This document shows, in pieces, positions 8,396 to 18,343 of a DNA stretch of 64,000 nt. Position numbers and translations under genes: made by a program. This stretch comes from Chitinophaga rupis (GTDB lineage Bacteria; Bacteroidota; Bacteroidia; Chitinophagales; Chitinophagaceae). Within the stretch, counting starts at the first letter, position 1. Every line of letters starts with the position of its first letter. A model generated the notes under the pieces. It did no database searches. It was not told the origin of the DNA and saw only the letters and a program-made list of their open reading frames with translations. The stretch covers positions 558,001 to 622,000 of the forward strand of contig NZ_FOBB01000001.1 in the NCBI RefSeq assembly GCF_900109685.1, in the 5' to 3' direction.

Positions 8396-10063
8396 ATGAG
8401 TGAAGAAAGATCTCTCAACTTTTTAGAACAGATCATAGAAGAAGATCTCGCAAAAGGCGCTAATGGCGGCCGGGTGCATACCCGTTTCCCGCCGGAACCC
8501 AATGGCTACCTGCATATTGGGCACGCCAAATCTATATGTCTCAACTTTGGGCTGGCCCAGAAATACAACGGGCAAACCAACCTGCGTTTTGACGATACCA
8601 ACCCGGTAACAGAAGATACGGAGTACGTGGATTCCATTAAGGCCGACATTAAATGGCTGGGCTTTGAGTGGGCCAACGAACTGTATGCATCCGACTATTT
8701 TGAGCAGATATACAATTTTGCAGTAGCCCTCATTAAAAAAGGGCTGGCTTATGTGGATGATTCTACTGCGGAGGAAATAGCGGCCCTGAAAGGCACGCCA
8801 ACTGAACCGGGAAAAGATAGCCCTTACCGTAACCGCGGCGTGGAAGAGAACCTACAGCTGTTTGAAAAAATGAAGAACGGTGAGTTTAAGGATGGCGCCA
8901 AAGTACTGCGGGCCAAAGTAGATATGGCATCGCCCAACATGCACATGCGCGATCCTATTATGTACCGCATTAAGCATGCACACCATCACCGTACCGGTGA
9001 TAAATGGTGCATTTATCCCATGTACGATTTTGCGCACGGCCAAAGCGATAGCATAGAGCATATTACCCACTCCATATGTACGCTGGAGTTTGTACCGCAT
9101 CGCCCGCTGTACGACTGGTTTATTGAGAAGCTGGAGATCTTCCCTTCCCACCAGTATGAGTTTGCCCGCCTGAACCTGAACTACACGGTAATGAGCAAAC
9201 GAAAACTGAAGCAGCTGGTAGAAGAGGGTTTTGTTCGCGGCTGGGACGATCCCCGCATGCCTACCATCAGCGCCCTGCGCCGCCGTGGCTTTACACCGGC
9301 CAGCATCCGCACCTTCTGTGACCGTATTGGGATACAGAAGCGGGATAACCTGATTGAGGTAAGCCTGCTGGAATACTTCATCCGTGAAGAGCTGAACCGT
9401 ACTGCTAACCGCGTAATGGTAGTAACTGATCCCGTGAAGCTGGTGATCACCAACTATCCGGAAGGACAAGTGGAAGAGCTGCAGGCAGAGAACAACCCGG
9501 AAGATGAAAGTGCCGGCACCCGCATCCTTCCCTTCAGCAACACGCTGTACATAGAGCGGGATGATTTTATGGAGAACCCTCCCAAGAAATTTTTCCGCCT
9601 GGGCCCCGGCAATATGGTACGCCTGAAGTATGCCTACATCATCAAATGCGATAGCTTTGATAAGGATGCGGATGGTAACATTACCACCATCTACTGCTCT
9701 TACCTGCCGGAAAGCCGCAGTGGTGGCGATAGCAGCGGCCTTACCGTAAAAGGCACCATTCACTGGGTAAGCGCAGCGCATGCCGCCAAAGCAGAAGTGC
9801 GCCTGTACGACCGCCTGTTTAAAGTAGATGACCCGAACAACGAGGAAGGTGATTTTAAATCTTACATTAACCCGGATTCTTTACAGGTCGTGGAGAATGC
9901 GCTGATAGAGCCTGCGCTGGCCAGCGCCAAACCCGGCGACCGTTTCCAGTTCCTGCGCAAAGGTTACTTCTGCGTAGACCCTGATACCACGCCTGAAAAG
10001 CTGGTGCTGAACCGCACGGTAACCTTAAAGGATACCTGGGCCAAGGAAGCTAAAAAAGGTTAA
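8396..10063 (+). CDS. glnS: Glutaminyl-tRNA synthetase
   Basis: 555 residues, the normal bacterial GlnRS length. It charges tRNA-Gln with glutamine using ATP in the cytosol. The class I signature [12 protein letters not shown] (about 32-43) and the second motif VMSKRKL (about 265-271) are both intact, and the C-terminal anticodon-binding beta-barrels extend to the end. The [13 protein letters not shown] region typical of GlnRS is present, separating it from the GluRS encoded next door. The gene is convergent with gltX and is followed by a strong hairpin. Confidence 0.97.
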   Translation: MSEERSLNFLEQIIEEDLAKGANGGRVHTRFPPEPNGYLHIGHAKSICLNFGLAQKYNGQTNLRFDDTNPVTEDTEYVDSIKADIKWLGFEWANELYASDYFEQIYNFAVALIKKGLAYVDDSTAEEIAALKGTPTEPGKDSPYRNRGVEENLQLFEKMKNGEFKDGAKVLRAKVDMASPNMHMRDPIMYRIKHAHHHRTGDKWCIYPMYDFAHGQSDSIEHITHSICTLEFVPHRPLYDWFIEKLEIFPSHQYEFARLNLNYTVMSKRKLKQLVEEGFVRGWDDPRMPTISALRRRGFTPASIRTFCDRIGIQKRDNLIEVSLLEYFIREELNRTANRVMVVTDPVKLVITNYPEGQVEELQAENNPEDESAGTRILPFSNTLYIERDDFMENPPKKFFRLGPGNMVRLKYAYIIKCDSFDKDADGNITTIYCSYLPESRSGGDSSGLTVKGTIHWVSAAHAAKAEVRLYDRLFKVDDPNNEEGDFKSYINPDSLQVVENALIEPALASAKPGDRFQFLRKGYFCVDPDTTPEKLVLNRTVTLKDTWAKEAKKG

Positions 10064-10082
10064 GGAATAGTTTTATAAATGA

Positions 10083-10117
10083 AACGCTCCGGAGGTAATA
10101 CCTTCGGAGCGTTTTTA
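10083..10117. terminator. Terminator between glnS and gltX
   Basis: A 14-bp stem with one mismatch (10083-10096 with 10100-10113) and a three-base loop is followed by GTTTTTATTT. A second small hairpin CCACACCT-ttg-AGGTGTGG (10130-10148) lies just before the gltX stop codon. It reuses the GTGCCACACC word seen again at 28385-28413. Confidence 0.85.
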
Positions 10118-10160
10118 TTTATATGTGTGCCACACCTTTGAGGTGTGGGATACATAAAGA

Positions 10161-11693
10161 TTATGCATCCAGTAATGTCAGCGCCTTCATAATTCTTGCG
10201 ATGGTTTCATGCTTGCCCAATGTTTCAGCAATATTAAATACCGGCGGGCCAAACTTACCGCCGCACAGCATAATGCGGAAAGGCAGCTGCAGCTCTCCTA
10301 CTTTAATATTCATAGACGTAGCCAGCTGTTTAAAGCTTTCCTCTACGGAGTGTAAAGAGAAATCAGACAGCGTTTCCAGCACAGAAGCCCAGTCCAGGAA
10401 GAACTGGCGTTTATCTGCATTCCACTTCGGTTTTACGGGGCTAAGGTCATAATTCTCCGGCTGCTGGAAAAAGAAGAAACCATGATCCCATATTTCATTA
10501 ACCAGGTTGCAGCGCTCTTTTACCATTCCTACAATGGTAGCCACATATTCTTCAGAAGCCTGTACACCTTTCTCTTTCAGCACAGGCATAAACAGCTGCG
10601 CCAGGCGCTGGTTATCGGCCTTTACAATATATTGATGGTTGAACCAGTTGGCCTTTTCAATATTGAACTTGGCTCCGGCATGGTGTACGCGTTCCATAGA
10701 GAACTTTTCTATCAGCTCTTCTATAGTGAACAATTCCTGTTCCGTGCCATCATTCCAGCCCAGCATGGCCAGCATATTTACAAATGCTTCCGGCAGGTAG
10801 CCCATTTCGCGGAAACCCTTGGTAAAATCGCCGGTGCGGGGATCTTTCCAGTTCATGGCATATACGGGGAAGCCTAAACGATCGCCATCCCGTTTGCTGA
10901 GCTTACCATTCCCATCCGGACGTAAGATCAGCGGCAGGTGTGCCCATTGCGGCATATGGTTTTGCCAGCCCAGGTAACGCCACAGCATAATATGCACAGG
11001 GGCGGAGGGCAGCCATTCTTCCCCACGGAAGGCATGGCTGATCTTCATTAAATAATCATCCACCACTACCGCCAGGTGATAGGTAGGCATGCCGTCTGCT
11101 TTCAGCAGCACTTTATCATCTACGGTGCCGGTATTAAACTGTACATCGCCGCGGATCATATCTGTAAAAGATATTTCTTCATTGGCGGGCATTTTAATGC
11201 GGATCACATGCGGGGTACCGGTTGCCAATAAAGCAGCGGTTTCTTCCGGCAGCAGGCGCAGGGAATTGCGCATGTGTGCACGTACAATGTGATTATATTG
11301 CGGGGATGGATTCTCTTCCGTTTTCAGGCGGGTACGCATTTCATCCAGCTCTTCGGGTGTGTCAAATGCATAATAGGCATATCCATCTTTTACCAGCTGC
11401 TCAGCATACTGGCGGTACAGCTCTTTACGTTCGCTTTGCCGGTAGGGCGCGTACGGGCCGCCCACATGCGGTCCTTCATCAGCATTTAAGCCGCACCAGC
11501 GCAGGCATTCAAGAATATATTCTTCCGCACCCTCTACATAACGGGTCTGGTCTGTATCTTCTATACGCAGCACAAAGTCGCCTTTATGCTTCCTGGCAAA
11601 CAAATAATTGAATAAAACCGTGCGCACCCCACCCAGGTGCAGGCCACCGGTAGGGCTGGGGGCAAAACGTACTCTTACTTTTTGGTGTTCCAT
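10161..11693 (-). CDS. gltX: Glutamyl-tRNA synthetase
   Basis: 510 residues, the usual GluRS length. It attaches glutamate to tRNA-Glu. The class I motifs are intact: SPTGGLHLGG (13-22) and KLSKRDG (264-270). The GEEWLPSAPVH stretch typical of GluRS lies between them. Because glnS is present next door, this enzyme is expected to be discriminating and not needed for the indirect Gln-tRNA route; that is inference. The start ATG is 6 bp from the left arm of a large heptamer element, so its promoter must lie within or across that repeat. Confidence 0.97.
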   Translation of the reverse strand: MEHQKVRVRFAPSPTGGLHLGGVRTVLFNYLFARKHKGDFVLRIEDTDQTRYVEGAEEYILECLRWCGLNADEGPHVGGPYAPYRQSERKELYRQYAEQLVKDGYAYYAFDTPEELDEMRTRLKTEENPSPQYNHIVRAHMRNSLRLLPEETAALLATGTPHVIRIKMPANEEISFTDMIRGDVQFNTGTVDDKVLLKADGMPTYHLAVVVDDYLMKISHAFRGEEWLPSAPVHIMLWRYLGWQNHMPQWAHLPLILRPDGNGKLSKRDGDRLGFPVYAMNWKDPRTGDFTKGFREMGYLPEAFVNMLAMLGWNDGTEQELFTIEELIEKFSMERVHHAGAKFNIEKANWFNHQYIVKADNQRLAQLFMPVLKEKGVQASEEYVATIVGMVKERCNLVNEIWDHGFFFFQQPENYDLSPVKPKWNADKRQFFLDWASVLETLSDFSLHSVEESFKQLATSMNIKVGELQLPFRIMLCGGKFGPPVFNIAETLGKHETIARIMKALTLLDA

Positions 11694-11698
11694 AGGCG

Positions 11699-12162
11699 CA
11701 AGTTAATAATTAGTTGGCAGTCTTTAGTTGACAGTGGTCAGTTGTGAACGGCAAAATCTGCAATAGACAATAGTTTGTAACTAGAAAATAGCTGGCGGCT
11801 GTGGGCACAAGGTCGGCAATAAATAGCAATTTGGGCAAACGGAAATAGCGGGCAGTGAACAGTTGTAAGCGGCAAGATCTGCAAGGGACAAAGTTTGTAA
11901 ATGGAAATAGCTGGCAGCTGTGGGCACAAGGTCGGCAATAGATAACAATTTGGGCAAACGAGGAATAGCGGGCAGTGGACAGTTGCGAGCGGCAAGATCT
12001 GCAATAGGCAATAGTTATAACGGATTAAATAGTAAAAACGGTAGTAGCCATCCTAAAAAGTTACCCCGACCGCCAGTAACCAACCGCTAAGCGCCCGCAA
12101 ATTGCAAACTTGATACTGACTGCCAACTGCTCACTGGCAACTGCCAACTAATTATTAACTTG
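11699..12162. repeat. Large inverted heptamer-array element, AGTTGGC family
   Basis: The outer ends are a perfect 22-bp inverted repeat (11699-11720 with 12141-12162). The right side reads in 7-bp words: actgact, gccaact, gctcact, ggcaact, gccaact. The interior carries a separate tandem repeat. The element fills the gap between the divergent genes gltX and the polysaccharide deacetylase. I see no gene in it; short open frames inside come from the repeats. Confidence 0.85.
11734..12020. repeat. Tandem 120-121 bp repeat, about 2.4 copies
   Basis: Copies begin at 11734, 11855 and 11975 (periods 121 and 120). Each starts GTGnnCAGTTG and carries the shared words CGGCAAGATCTGCAA and GTGGGCACAAGGTCGGCAAT. 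The third copy is cut after about 45 bp. The array sits inside the 22-bp inverted repeat of the heptamer element. Confidence 0.85.
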
Positions 12163-12186
12163 CCCCTGGCTGCAAACTACAACTGT

Positions 12187-12819
12187 ATGTTTTACCTGAC
12201 CAAAACACCCGGCATCCTGAAAGCCCTGTACAGGAGCTGCACCTGGAGCCTTTCACCGGCCAAACAAGCGGTGTACCTTACTTTTGACGATGGCCCGCAC
12301 CCACAGGCCACTCCTTTTGTGCTGGAACAGCTGAAGAAGTACAATGCCAAAGGCACCTTTTTTTGTATAGGCAAGAACGTAAAGGAATATCCGCAAATTT
12401 ACCAGCAGCTGCTGGAGGAGGGGCACACCGTGGGCAACCATACCCACCAGCACCTCAATGGCTGGAAAACAGGCACAGATACGTACATCCAGAACATCCT
12501 GGAAGCCCGGCAGTACATTGATTCACCTTTGTTCCGCCCGCCGTATGGACGCATTACCCCTTTCCAGATAAAAGCATTGAAAAATAAGATCCCGCAGGCG
12601 CAGGTGATCATGTGGGATGTGTTAAGCGGGGATTTTGATACAGCTATTGACGGAGAGGCCTGTGTGCAAAATGTAGTGTTTAAAGCAAAGCCAGGTTCTA
12701 TTATTGTATTTCATGACAGCACCAAAGCCTGGGACCGGCTTTCGTATGCCCTTCCCCGTGTGCTGGAATTTTGTAAAAAACAGCAATGGGGAATGGAGGC
12801 GATTCCGGTAGGGAAGTAG
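12187..12819 (+). CDS. Polysaccharide deacetylase (NodB homology, CE4)
   Basis: 210 residues from ATG 12187. A TTG start 27 bp upstream is open but lies at the edge of the repeat element, so I prefer the ATG. All NodB motifs are visible: TFDDGP (32-37, catalytic base and metal Asp), NHTHQH (84-89, metal histidines), RPPYGR (117-122), WDVLSGDF (about 143-150) and IVFHDS near 176-181. Such enzymes remove N-acetyl groups from peptidoglycan, chitin oligomers or other acetylated sugars. No signal peptide is evident; a hydrophobic patch near the N-terminus is weak. The substrate is unassigned. Confidence 0.9.
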   Translation: MFYLTKTPGILKALYRSCTWSLSPAKQAVYLTFDDGPHPQATPFVLEQLKKYNAKGTFFCIGKNVKEYPQIYQQLLEEGHTVGNHTHQHLNGWKTGTDTYIQNILEARQYIDSPLFRPPYGRITPFQIKALKNKIPQAQVIMWDVLSGDFDTAIDGEACVQNVVFKAKPGSIIVFHDSTKAWDRLSYALPRVLEFCKKQQWGMEAIPVGK

Positions 12820-12823
12820 AGAA

Positions 12824-13074
12824 AATTACGAATTGTCAATTACGAATGATTGGAAATACTTCATATATCAATCATAATTCGTGGTATTAAGAATATAAAA
12901 GCGAAAGGTTTGAAGCAGGTATTACACCTTTAACTTCAAACCTTCCGCTTTTTATTTAATTTATTCAATTACTACACCAATCTCCGCTGCATTCCATTCG
13001 TAATTATTCGCATTCATAATCATTTTCAATGGTGCTCATGCCCCGTATCGCGGGGTCGTAATTCGTAATTGAAT
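12824..13074. repeat. Inverted heptamer-array element, AATTCGT family, between convergent genes
   Basis: Left arm 12824-12847: aattacg, aattgtc, aattacg, aat. Right-hand words occur at 12995-13010 (attcgtaattattcg) and 13056-13074 (tcgtaattcgtaattgaat). Between them lie a terminator and the small hairpin CCCCG-tatcg-CGGGG (13041-13055). Confidence 0.7.
12897..12955. terminator. Bidirectional terminator after the deacetylase gene
   Basis: A 19-bp stem with one mismatch (12897-12915 with 12934-12952) ends in T-rich sequence, with AAAA on the other side. It lies between the convergent deacetylase and lipoprotein genes. Confidence 0.8.
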
Positions 13075-13077
13075 TTA

Positions 13078-13953
13078 TTATCTCGGCAGTATCACACCTT
13101 TCACTTTATCGCCAATGCTTACGGTAGCGGAATCATCGCAGATGCCGGCGCCATAATCAATGGTAGCAGTTACCTGGTCAAAAGTAACATCTGCTTTACC
13201 TTTTCCTATCCAGGCGCATTTCAAAGCTTTGATCAGCGGCTCTTTGGTAGTGTAGGTAACAATAGTACCACCAGGGTAAGTTAAGCTGGCAGTACCGGTA
13301 CCGCTGTAAGAATCGTCTTCCGTTACAAACGGTGTGTTGCCGCCCTCTACCTGGGTAATAACTTTTTCGCAGCTATAGCCAAAGGTCAGGGTATCCAGCT
13401 TAATAATGCCATCGGTTACTTTGGTGCTGTATTTAAAGGTAGTGCCGCTGCTTTGGTTGGTGATCACCTTTGTACCTTTCAGCTGTACCTGGTTCACTGA
13501 ATAGCCATCCAGGGTAATATTAATGATGGTACCCGGCTTCATAATGTAATTGCTGATAGTGATGATCACTTTACCGGCACGTACGCGGCCGTCTGTACCT
13601 GTACAACCGGTACCAAAGTCCAGGGTCAGGGTTTTAGGCCATTTATCTATAGTAACGTCATCTATGTTAAATTTATAACAAGCTCCCAGCTTAAACTGGC
13701 CGGGTGTACCAGTTGCCTTACGGCCACTGGTGTTAAGGCCCTGGTCATCACCAACGGATAACGTCACATCAAAAAGGTCGTCGTAAAGGGTGCTTGCCTG
13801 GGCTTCATAAGAAGCTGCAGCCAGGGCTTTGTTGTCATTCGCATTGGTATCAGGTGTTGCTTCGTTGCTCTTACTGCACGCAAAGAAGATAGTAGCAGTA
13901 GCTAACAGTATCAATACAGCGGCAAAGATGCGGTTAAAACAAAAATTTTTCAT
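13078..13953 (-). CDS. Hypothetical lipoprotein
   Basis: A 291-residue protein with a lipoprotein signal peptide ending in the lipobox IFFAC (Cys near residue 26), followed by a low-complexity N/D/T-rich linker. The rest looks all-beta, with repeated short strands and five spaced cysteines (in GACYKF, GTGCTG, SCEKV, KCAWIG and GICDDS). The C-terminal DYGAGICDDSATVSIG unit ends with a short hydrophobic tail. I do not recognise a catalytic family. It should be anchored in the periplasm or at the cell surface. It is monocistronic, convergent with the deacetylase and divergent from tatD. Confidence 0.7.
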   Translation of the reverse strand: MKNFCFNRIFAAVLILLATATIFFACSKSNEATPDTNANDNKALAAASYEAQASTLYDDLFDVTLSVGDDQGLNTSGRKATGTPGQFKLGACYKFNIDDVTIDKWPKTLTLDFGTGCTGTDGRVRAGKVIITISNYIMKPGTIINITLDGYSVNQVQLKGTKVITNQSSGTTFKYSTKVTDGIIKLDTLTFGYSCEKVITQVEGGNTPFVTEDDSYSGTGTASLTYPGGTIVTYTTKEPLIKALKCAWIGKGKADVTFDQVTATIDYGAGICDDSATVSIGDKVKGVILPR

Positions 13954-14073
13954 GATAGGATAGTTTTTTTTAGGACTTTAACTTTGTGCCGAAGGTTTAA
14001 TCAGATATTAAAAATATTACAAATTTAATTATTTCCTACTTAATATTAATATATCATTTGTTAATTATACGTT

Positions 14074-14844
14074 ATGCAGTGGATAGATACGCACGCCCAT
14101 TTATACAGTAAGGAATTTGCCCAGGACCGGGAAGCCATGATAGCCCGCTCCCTGGAAGCCGGTGTGCATAAAATGCTGTTACCCAATATAGATGAAGCTT
14201 CCATTCCCGGCATGCTGGACCTGGAAGCCCGGTACCCGGGGCAATGTTTTGCCATGATGGGGCTGCACCCCTGTTATGTAACGGAAAATGTAAAGGCCGA
14301 AATGGCCTGGGTGCGGGAGTGGCTGGAAAAACGGCCTTTCATAGCCGTAGGCGAGATAGGACTGGACTTTTACTGGGATAAAACCTTTACAGCCCAGCAG
14401 CACCAGGCCTTCCGGGAGCAGCTGGAAATGGCCAAAGCTTACCGGCTGCCGGTAGTGATCCACAGCCGGGAAAGCACCCGCGAGTGTATTGATGATGTAA
14501 AAGCCCTGCAGGATGGCGGCCTAAGCGGGGTATTCCACTGCTTTTCCGGCACGCTGGAAGAGGCCCGGGAGGTCATAGACCTGGGTTTTTACCTGGGCAT
14601 AGGCGGGGTGGTGACCTTCAAGAAATCGGGCCTGGATAAAATAGTAGAACAAATTGACCTGCAGCATATTGTAATGGAAACAGATGCCCCTTATCTGGCG
14701 CCGGTACCCTACCGGGGCAAACGGAATGAAAGCGCCTACATTCCCCTTATTGGGCAGATGGTAGCGGATGTAAAACATCTAAAAATTGAGGAAGTGGCTG
14801 CTATAACAAGCAGCAATGCCCATAAATTATTCAAATCCATTTAA
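14074..14844 (+). CDS. tatD: TatD-family metal-dependent hydrolase/DNase
   Basis: A 256-residue TIM-barrel hydrolase. Metal-binding residues are visible: DTHAH near the N-terminus, GEIGLDFYW (about 90-98), VVIHSRES (about 128-135), FHCFSG (about 151-156) and METDAPYLAP (about 202-211). Family members act as 3'-5' DNases or RNases in the cytosol. The asparaginase gene begins 42 bp downstream with its own -7 box, so the two may be only partly co-transcribed. Confidence 0.93.
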   Translation: MQWIDTHAHLYSKEFAQDREAMIARSLEAGVHKMLLPNIDEASIPGMLDLEARYPGQCFAMMGLHPCYVTENVKAEMAWVREWLEKRPFIAVGEIGLDFYWDKTFTAQQHQAFREQLEMAKAYRLPVVIHSRESTRECIDDVKALQDGGLSGVFHCFSGTLEEAREVIDLGFYLGIGGVVTFKKSGLDKIVEQIDLQHIVMETDAPYLAPVPYRGKRNESAYIPLIGQMVADVKHLKIEEVAAITSSNAHKLFKSI

Positions 14845-14856
14845 TATATAAGTGGA

Positions 14857-14864
14857 TACCTTTG
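14857..14864 (+). promoter_or_regulatory. -7 element of the asparaginase gene
   Basis: TACCTTTG, a perfect TAnnTTTG, 22 bp before the ATG of the asparaginase gene. It lies in the short gap after tatD. No clear -33 TTTG is seen. Confidence 0.5.
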
Positions 14865-14886
14865 CGGCAATTTTAGGTGTTTCGAG

Positions 14887-15915
14887 ATGAGTAAAATCCT
14901 GATTATTTATACGGGCGGCACGGTAGGCATGATCTTCGACGAAAAGACGAAAGCATTGCGCCCGATAGGTTTTAATGAGATCCGTAATAATTTACCGGAA
15001 CTGTACCGGATGGGGATCGATTTTTACGTGTACACCTTTAACCCGCCCATTGACTCATCCGACATGCACCCGGAAATATGGGTGGAGCTGGCCAGCATTA
15101 TAGAAGACCGGTATGACCGCTATGATGGTTTTGTGATCCTGCATGGTTCCGATACCATGGCCTTTACTGCATCAGCCCTCAGCTTTATGCTGGAAAACCT
15201 TTCCAAACCGGTAATACTCACCGGCTCCCAGCTGCCTATTGGTAAGATCCGTACGGATGCCAAGGAAAATATTATCACTGCCATGGAAATTGCCGCTACC
15301 CGGCAAAACGGGCATGTGATGGTACCGGAGGTATGTATTTACTTCGACTTTTCCCTGTTCCGCGGCAACCGTTCCAAAAAATATAACGCGGAAAAGTTTG
15401 AGGCTTTTTATTCCATGAACTACCCGCCCCTGGCCGAAGCAGGCATTGATATCAAATATAAAAGGGAATCCGTATTACCCCACCCGCAGCAGCCGCTGAA
15501 AGTGCATAAGCACCTGGATGATAATGTAACGGTGCTGAAAGTATTTCCCGGCATTACCCGTAAATGTGTGGAAGCTACGCTTAGTGTGCCCGGGCTTAAA
15601 GGCGTAATACTGGAAACCTTTGGTAACGGCAACGCCAACACGCAGCCCTGGTTTATTGAAAGCTTAAAAAAGGTAATTGATAAAGGCGCCATTGTAATAG
15701 ATATCACACAGTGTGATGGTGGCTCCGTGGAGCTGGGTAAATATGAGACCAGCCAGTACCTCAAAGAGATAGGTGTTATAAGCGGCCATGATATGACGTT
15801 TGAAGCAGCCATCACAAAACTGATGTTCGTACTGGGCCAGGAGCTGCCCCTGGAAGACACCAAACGCCTGATAGAACAATCCCTGCGCGGCGAGCTAACA
15901 CCTATTACCGATTAA
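14887..15915 (+). CDS. ansA: Type I (cytosolic) L-asparaginase
   Basis: 342 residues without a signal peptide. The two catalytic threonine motifs are present: IIYTGGTVGM (about 5-14) and LHGSDTMAFTASAL (about 86-99). The C-terminal regulatory domain found in type I enzymes follows, including the ITQCDGGSVELGKYE segment. It hydrolyses asparagine to aspartate and ammonia. The absence of a signal peptide and the overall length favour the cytosolic, low-affinity type I. Confidence 0.93.
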   Translation: MSKILIIYTGGTVGMIFDEKTKALRPIGFNEIRNNLPELYRMGIDFYVYTFNPPIDSSDMHPEIWVELASIIEDRYDRYDGFVILHGSDTMAFTASALSFMLENLSKPVILTGSQLPIGKIRTDAKENIITAMEIAATRQNGHVMVPEVCIYFDFSLFRGNRSKKYNAEKFEAFYSMNYPPLAEAGIDIKYKRESVLPHPQQPLKVHKHLDDNVTVLKVFPGITRKCVEATLSVPGLKGVILETFGNGNANTQPWFIESLKKVIDKGAIVIDITQCDGGSVELGKYETSQYLKEIGVISGHDMTFEAAITKLMFVLGQELPLEDTKRLIEQSLRGELTPITD

Positions 15916-16001
15916 ATATGCAGATGTGCAAATATGTGAATGTGTAAATGAATTGAGACGAATGTCTTTCATCCGCACATATACTTATTTGTACATCTCC
16001 A
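15916..16001. repeat. Inverted octamer-array element (CATnTGCA family)
   Basis: Left arm in 8-bp words: atatgcag, atgtgcaa, atatgtga, atgtgtaa, atgaattg (15916-15955). Right arm: catccgca, catatact, tatttgta, catctcca (15970-16001). The arms are degenerate reverse complements and start one base after the asparaginase stop codon. Confidence 0.75.
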
Positions 16002-16111
16002 CCTCTCTTTTGTAACTAACGTGCGCCCTCAAACGTTATCAAATAACACGGATTCTCCCGGAATTTTTTTTTATTTTTAAAACCTATAATGCTTATCTGA
16101 CCTTCATACAA

Positions 16112-18136
16112 ATGAAATATTTTCTGCTGCCACTGCTGCTGGTATTGTTTGTTACGAAGCCCTTATGTGCGCAAACAGTACTGTGCACAACCAATGGGCA
16201 AACTCCGGAAACAGCTTTCCCGGTGTGCGGTACTAAAACCTTCACACAGGCATCCGTACCTATCTGTGGCGGCAGAACTGTTCCTGGCATTAACTGTCCG
16301 GATGTATACACTGATAAAAATCCTTTCTGGTATAAATTTACCTGTTTCACCACCGGCACCCTGGGTTTTACCATTACCCCGCATACCTTGCAGGAAGATT
16401 ATGACTGGCAGCTGTTTGATGTTACCAATCGCAATTTACGGGAAGTGTTCACCAACAAACAGCTGTTCGTAGCCTCCGGCTGGTCCGGCGAGTATGGCAT
16501 TACCGGCGCATCCAGCGCAGGCGCTGCACATGAGGTATGTGGCGGTTTTGGCCAGCCCTTATGGAGCTCCATGCCGGTTATACAAAGAGGACATGAGTAC
16601 CTGCTGCTCATCAGCCATTTTTCCGATTCACAAAGCGGGTACGATCTTGCTTTTAACGGTGGCACCGCCAGCATTACAGACCCCGGGATCACGAAGATAG
16701 ATCATGCAGGTTACCATTGCGGCGTACCGGGTATTGGGGTAAAGCTGAATAAAAAAGTACGATGCAACAGCCTGGCCGCCAATGGCAGCGATTTTGCGCT
16801 AACCGGCGCAGGGGTAACCATTACCGGGGCTACAGGTGTAAATTGTGATGTGAATGGGTTTGATATGGACTCCATTATATTAACCCTTAGCGGGCCTTTA
16901 CCGCCCGGCAATTACAGCATAAGCTTAAAGAACGGTACAGATGGTAACTCGCTGCTGGATTACTGTTCCAATCCAGCCCCCACCGGTCCAAACGTACCGG
17001 TTACTCCTTTTATGGTAGATGTACAAATGCCCTCTTACCTGGATCATATTGAACCGGTAAGCTGCAAACCGCAGCAGGTAAAGGTGGTATTATCCGATCC
17101 GGTGCGCTGCAGCTCCATTGCAGCCAATGGCAGTGATTTTACTATCAGCGGCAGCAACGCCGTTAACATACAAAGCGCCGCAGGCATTTGCCAGAATGGG
17201 CTTACAGATACTGTTATCCTGCAGCTGGCCAGCCCCATTTACCGGGGCGGCGCCTACCAGGTAACCTTAAAAACCGGCAGTGATGGTAATACCTTATTAA
17301 GTGAATGCTGGAAGCCTACACCTGCAGGCACCTCGCTTCCCTTTAATACCAGCGATACCGTGAATGCGGATTTCACCTACACCATGCGCCTGCATTGTGA
17401 ATATGATACATTAGCATTAACACACAATGGCGCCAACGGCGTAAATAAATGGGTATGGAACTCTGATGGCAATACATTCAGCAATGCGCAAAACCCCATT
17501 AAATCCTATGATGTTTTTGGCCCGCATACCATTCAGCTAACCGTATCTAATGATGTTTGCAGCGACAGCAGCACACAGAATATTCTGCTGGACAATGAGC
17601 TGCATGCAGATTTCACCGCATCTGCCGACATACTATGCCCGCAGGATGCTACTACTTTTACCAACAAAAGCAGTGGCAAAAATATTATTGGCTACCGCTG
17701 GCTGTTTGGGAATGGTATAGTTACCACAGCAACGAATCCATTACCGCAAAGCTATCCGCAGTTAAAAGAAGACAGGGATTATAATGTGATGCTTATTGCG
17801 CAAAGCAGCATGAACTGTTTTGATACGGCTTATCACCTCATTAAAGCCGTGGCCAGCTGCTATATAGATGTGCCCACAGGTTTTACCCCGAATGGCGATG
17901 GTACAAATGACTACCTGTATCCGCTAAACGGTTATAAAGCAATTAACCTCAAATTCTCCATTTTCAACCGCCTGGGCCAGCTTATTTTTGAAACCAACGA
18001 CTGGCGTCATAAGTGGGATGGTACTGTATCCGGAAGGCCGCAACCTATAGGCACCTATGTCTGGATGCTTAGTTACACCAACAAAGATACCGGCGAAAAA
18101 GTATTCAAGAAGGGCGTAACCGTTTTACTACGGTAA
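16112..18136 (+). CDS. Secreted protein with PKD-like domains and a type IX (type B) C-terminal sorting domain
   Basis: 674 residues. A signal peptide (cleavage near LCAQ, residue 22) is followed by a cysteine-rich N-terminal region. Two related repeats follow, each carrying a VRCNSLAANGSDF or VRCSSIAANGSDF core (about 215 and 330). PKD-like beta-sandwiches come next (about 430-585). The end is a gliding-motility-associated C-terminal domain, beginning VPTGFTPNGDGTNDYLYP and ending KKGVTVLLR. That last domain is the type B signal for the type IX secretion system, so the protein should reach the cell surface. It probably acts in adhesion or substrate contact. No enzymatic motif is seen. Confidence 0.87.
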   Translation: MKYFLLPLLLVLFVTKPLCAQTVLCTTNGQTPETAFPVCGTKTFTQASVPICGGRTVPGINCPDVYTDKNPFWYKFTCFTTGTLGFTITPHTLQEDYDWQLFDVTNRNLREVFTNKQLFVASGWSGEYGITGASSAGAAHEVCGGFGQPLWSSMPVIQRGHEYLLLISHFSDSQSGYDLAFNGGTASITDPGITKIDHAGYHCGVPGIGVKLNKKVRCNSLAANGSDFALTGAGVTITGATGVNCDVNGFDMDSIILTLSGPLPPGNYSISLKNGTDGNSLLDYCSNPAPTGPNVPVTPFMVDVQMPSYLDHIEPVSCKPQQVKVVLSDPVRCSSIAANGSDFTISGSNAVNIQSAAGICQNGLTDTVILQLASPIYRGGAYQVTLKTGSDGNTLLSECWKPTPAGTSLPFNTSDTVNADFTYTMRLHCEYDTLALTHNGANGVNKWVWNSDGNTFSNAQNPIKSYDVFGPHTIQLTVSNDVCSDSSTQNILLDNELHADFTASADILCPQDATTFTNKSSGKNIIGYRWLFGNGIVTTATNPLPQSYPQLKEDRDYNVMLIAQSSMNCFDTAYHLIKAVASCYIDVPTGFTPNGDGTNDYLYPLNGYKAINLKFSIFNRLGQLIFETNDWRHKWDGTVSGRPQPIGTYVWMLSYTNKDTGEKVFKKGVTVLLR

Positions 18137-18343
18137 CGCATATACTACTTTGTCCATTATAGCTATTTAATAGTACTGCGGCCTAATTCAACAGTTTTTA
18201 GTTAATATTGCTTTTAACAATGCGTCCATTAAACGAACGTATCGGAAATTTAATTCCATGTATGAGCGGACCCATTAACGTTAGTATAAACCTGCTTAGT
18301 GAGTTATTCTAGTCAACCTAATCTATAACAACCACATCACGTA

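Noticed and set aside
8852..9781. 309-codon open frame antisense to glnS
   Set aside because: Shadow of the GlnRS gene; no motifs, and no promoter of its own.
11738..12011. Small repeat-encoded proteins between gltX and the deacetylase gene
   Set aside because: They are translations of the 121-bp tandem repeat and contain repeated low-complexity text; no start signal.
11699..12162. Insertion sequence between gltX and the deacetylase gene
   Set aside because: Although it has perfect inverted ends, there is no transposase frame and no clear target-site duplication; the ends are heptamer words shared with other gaps.
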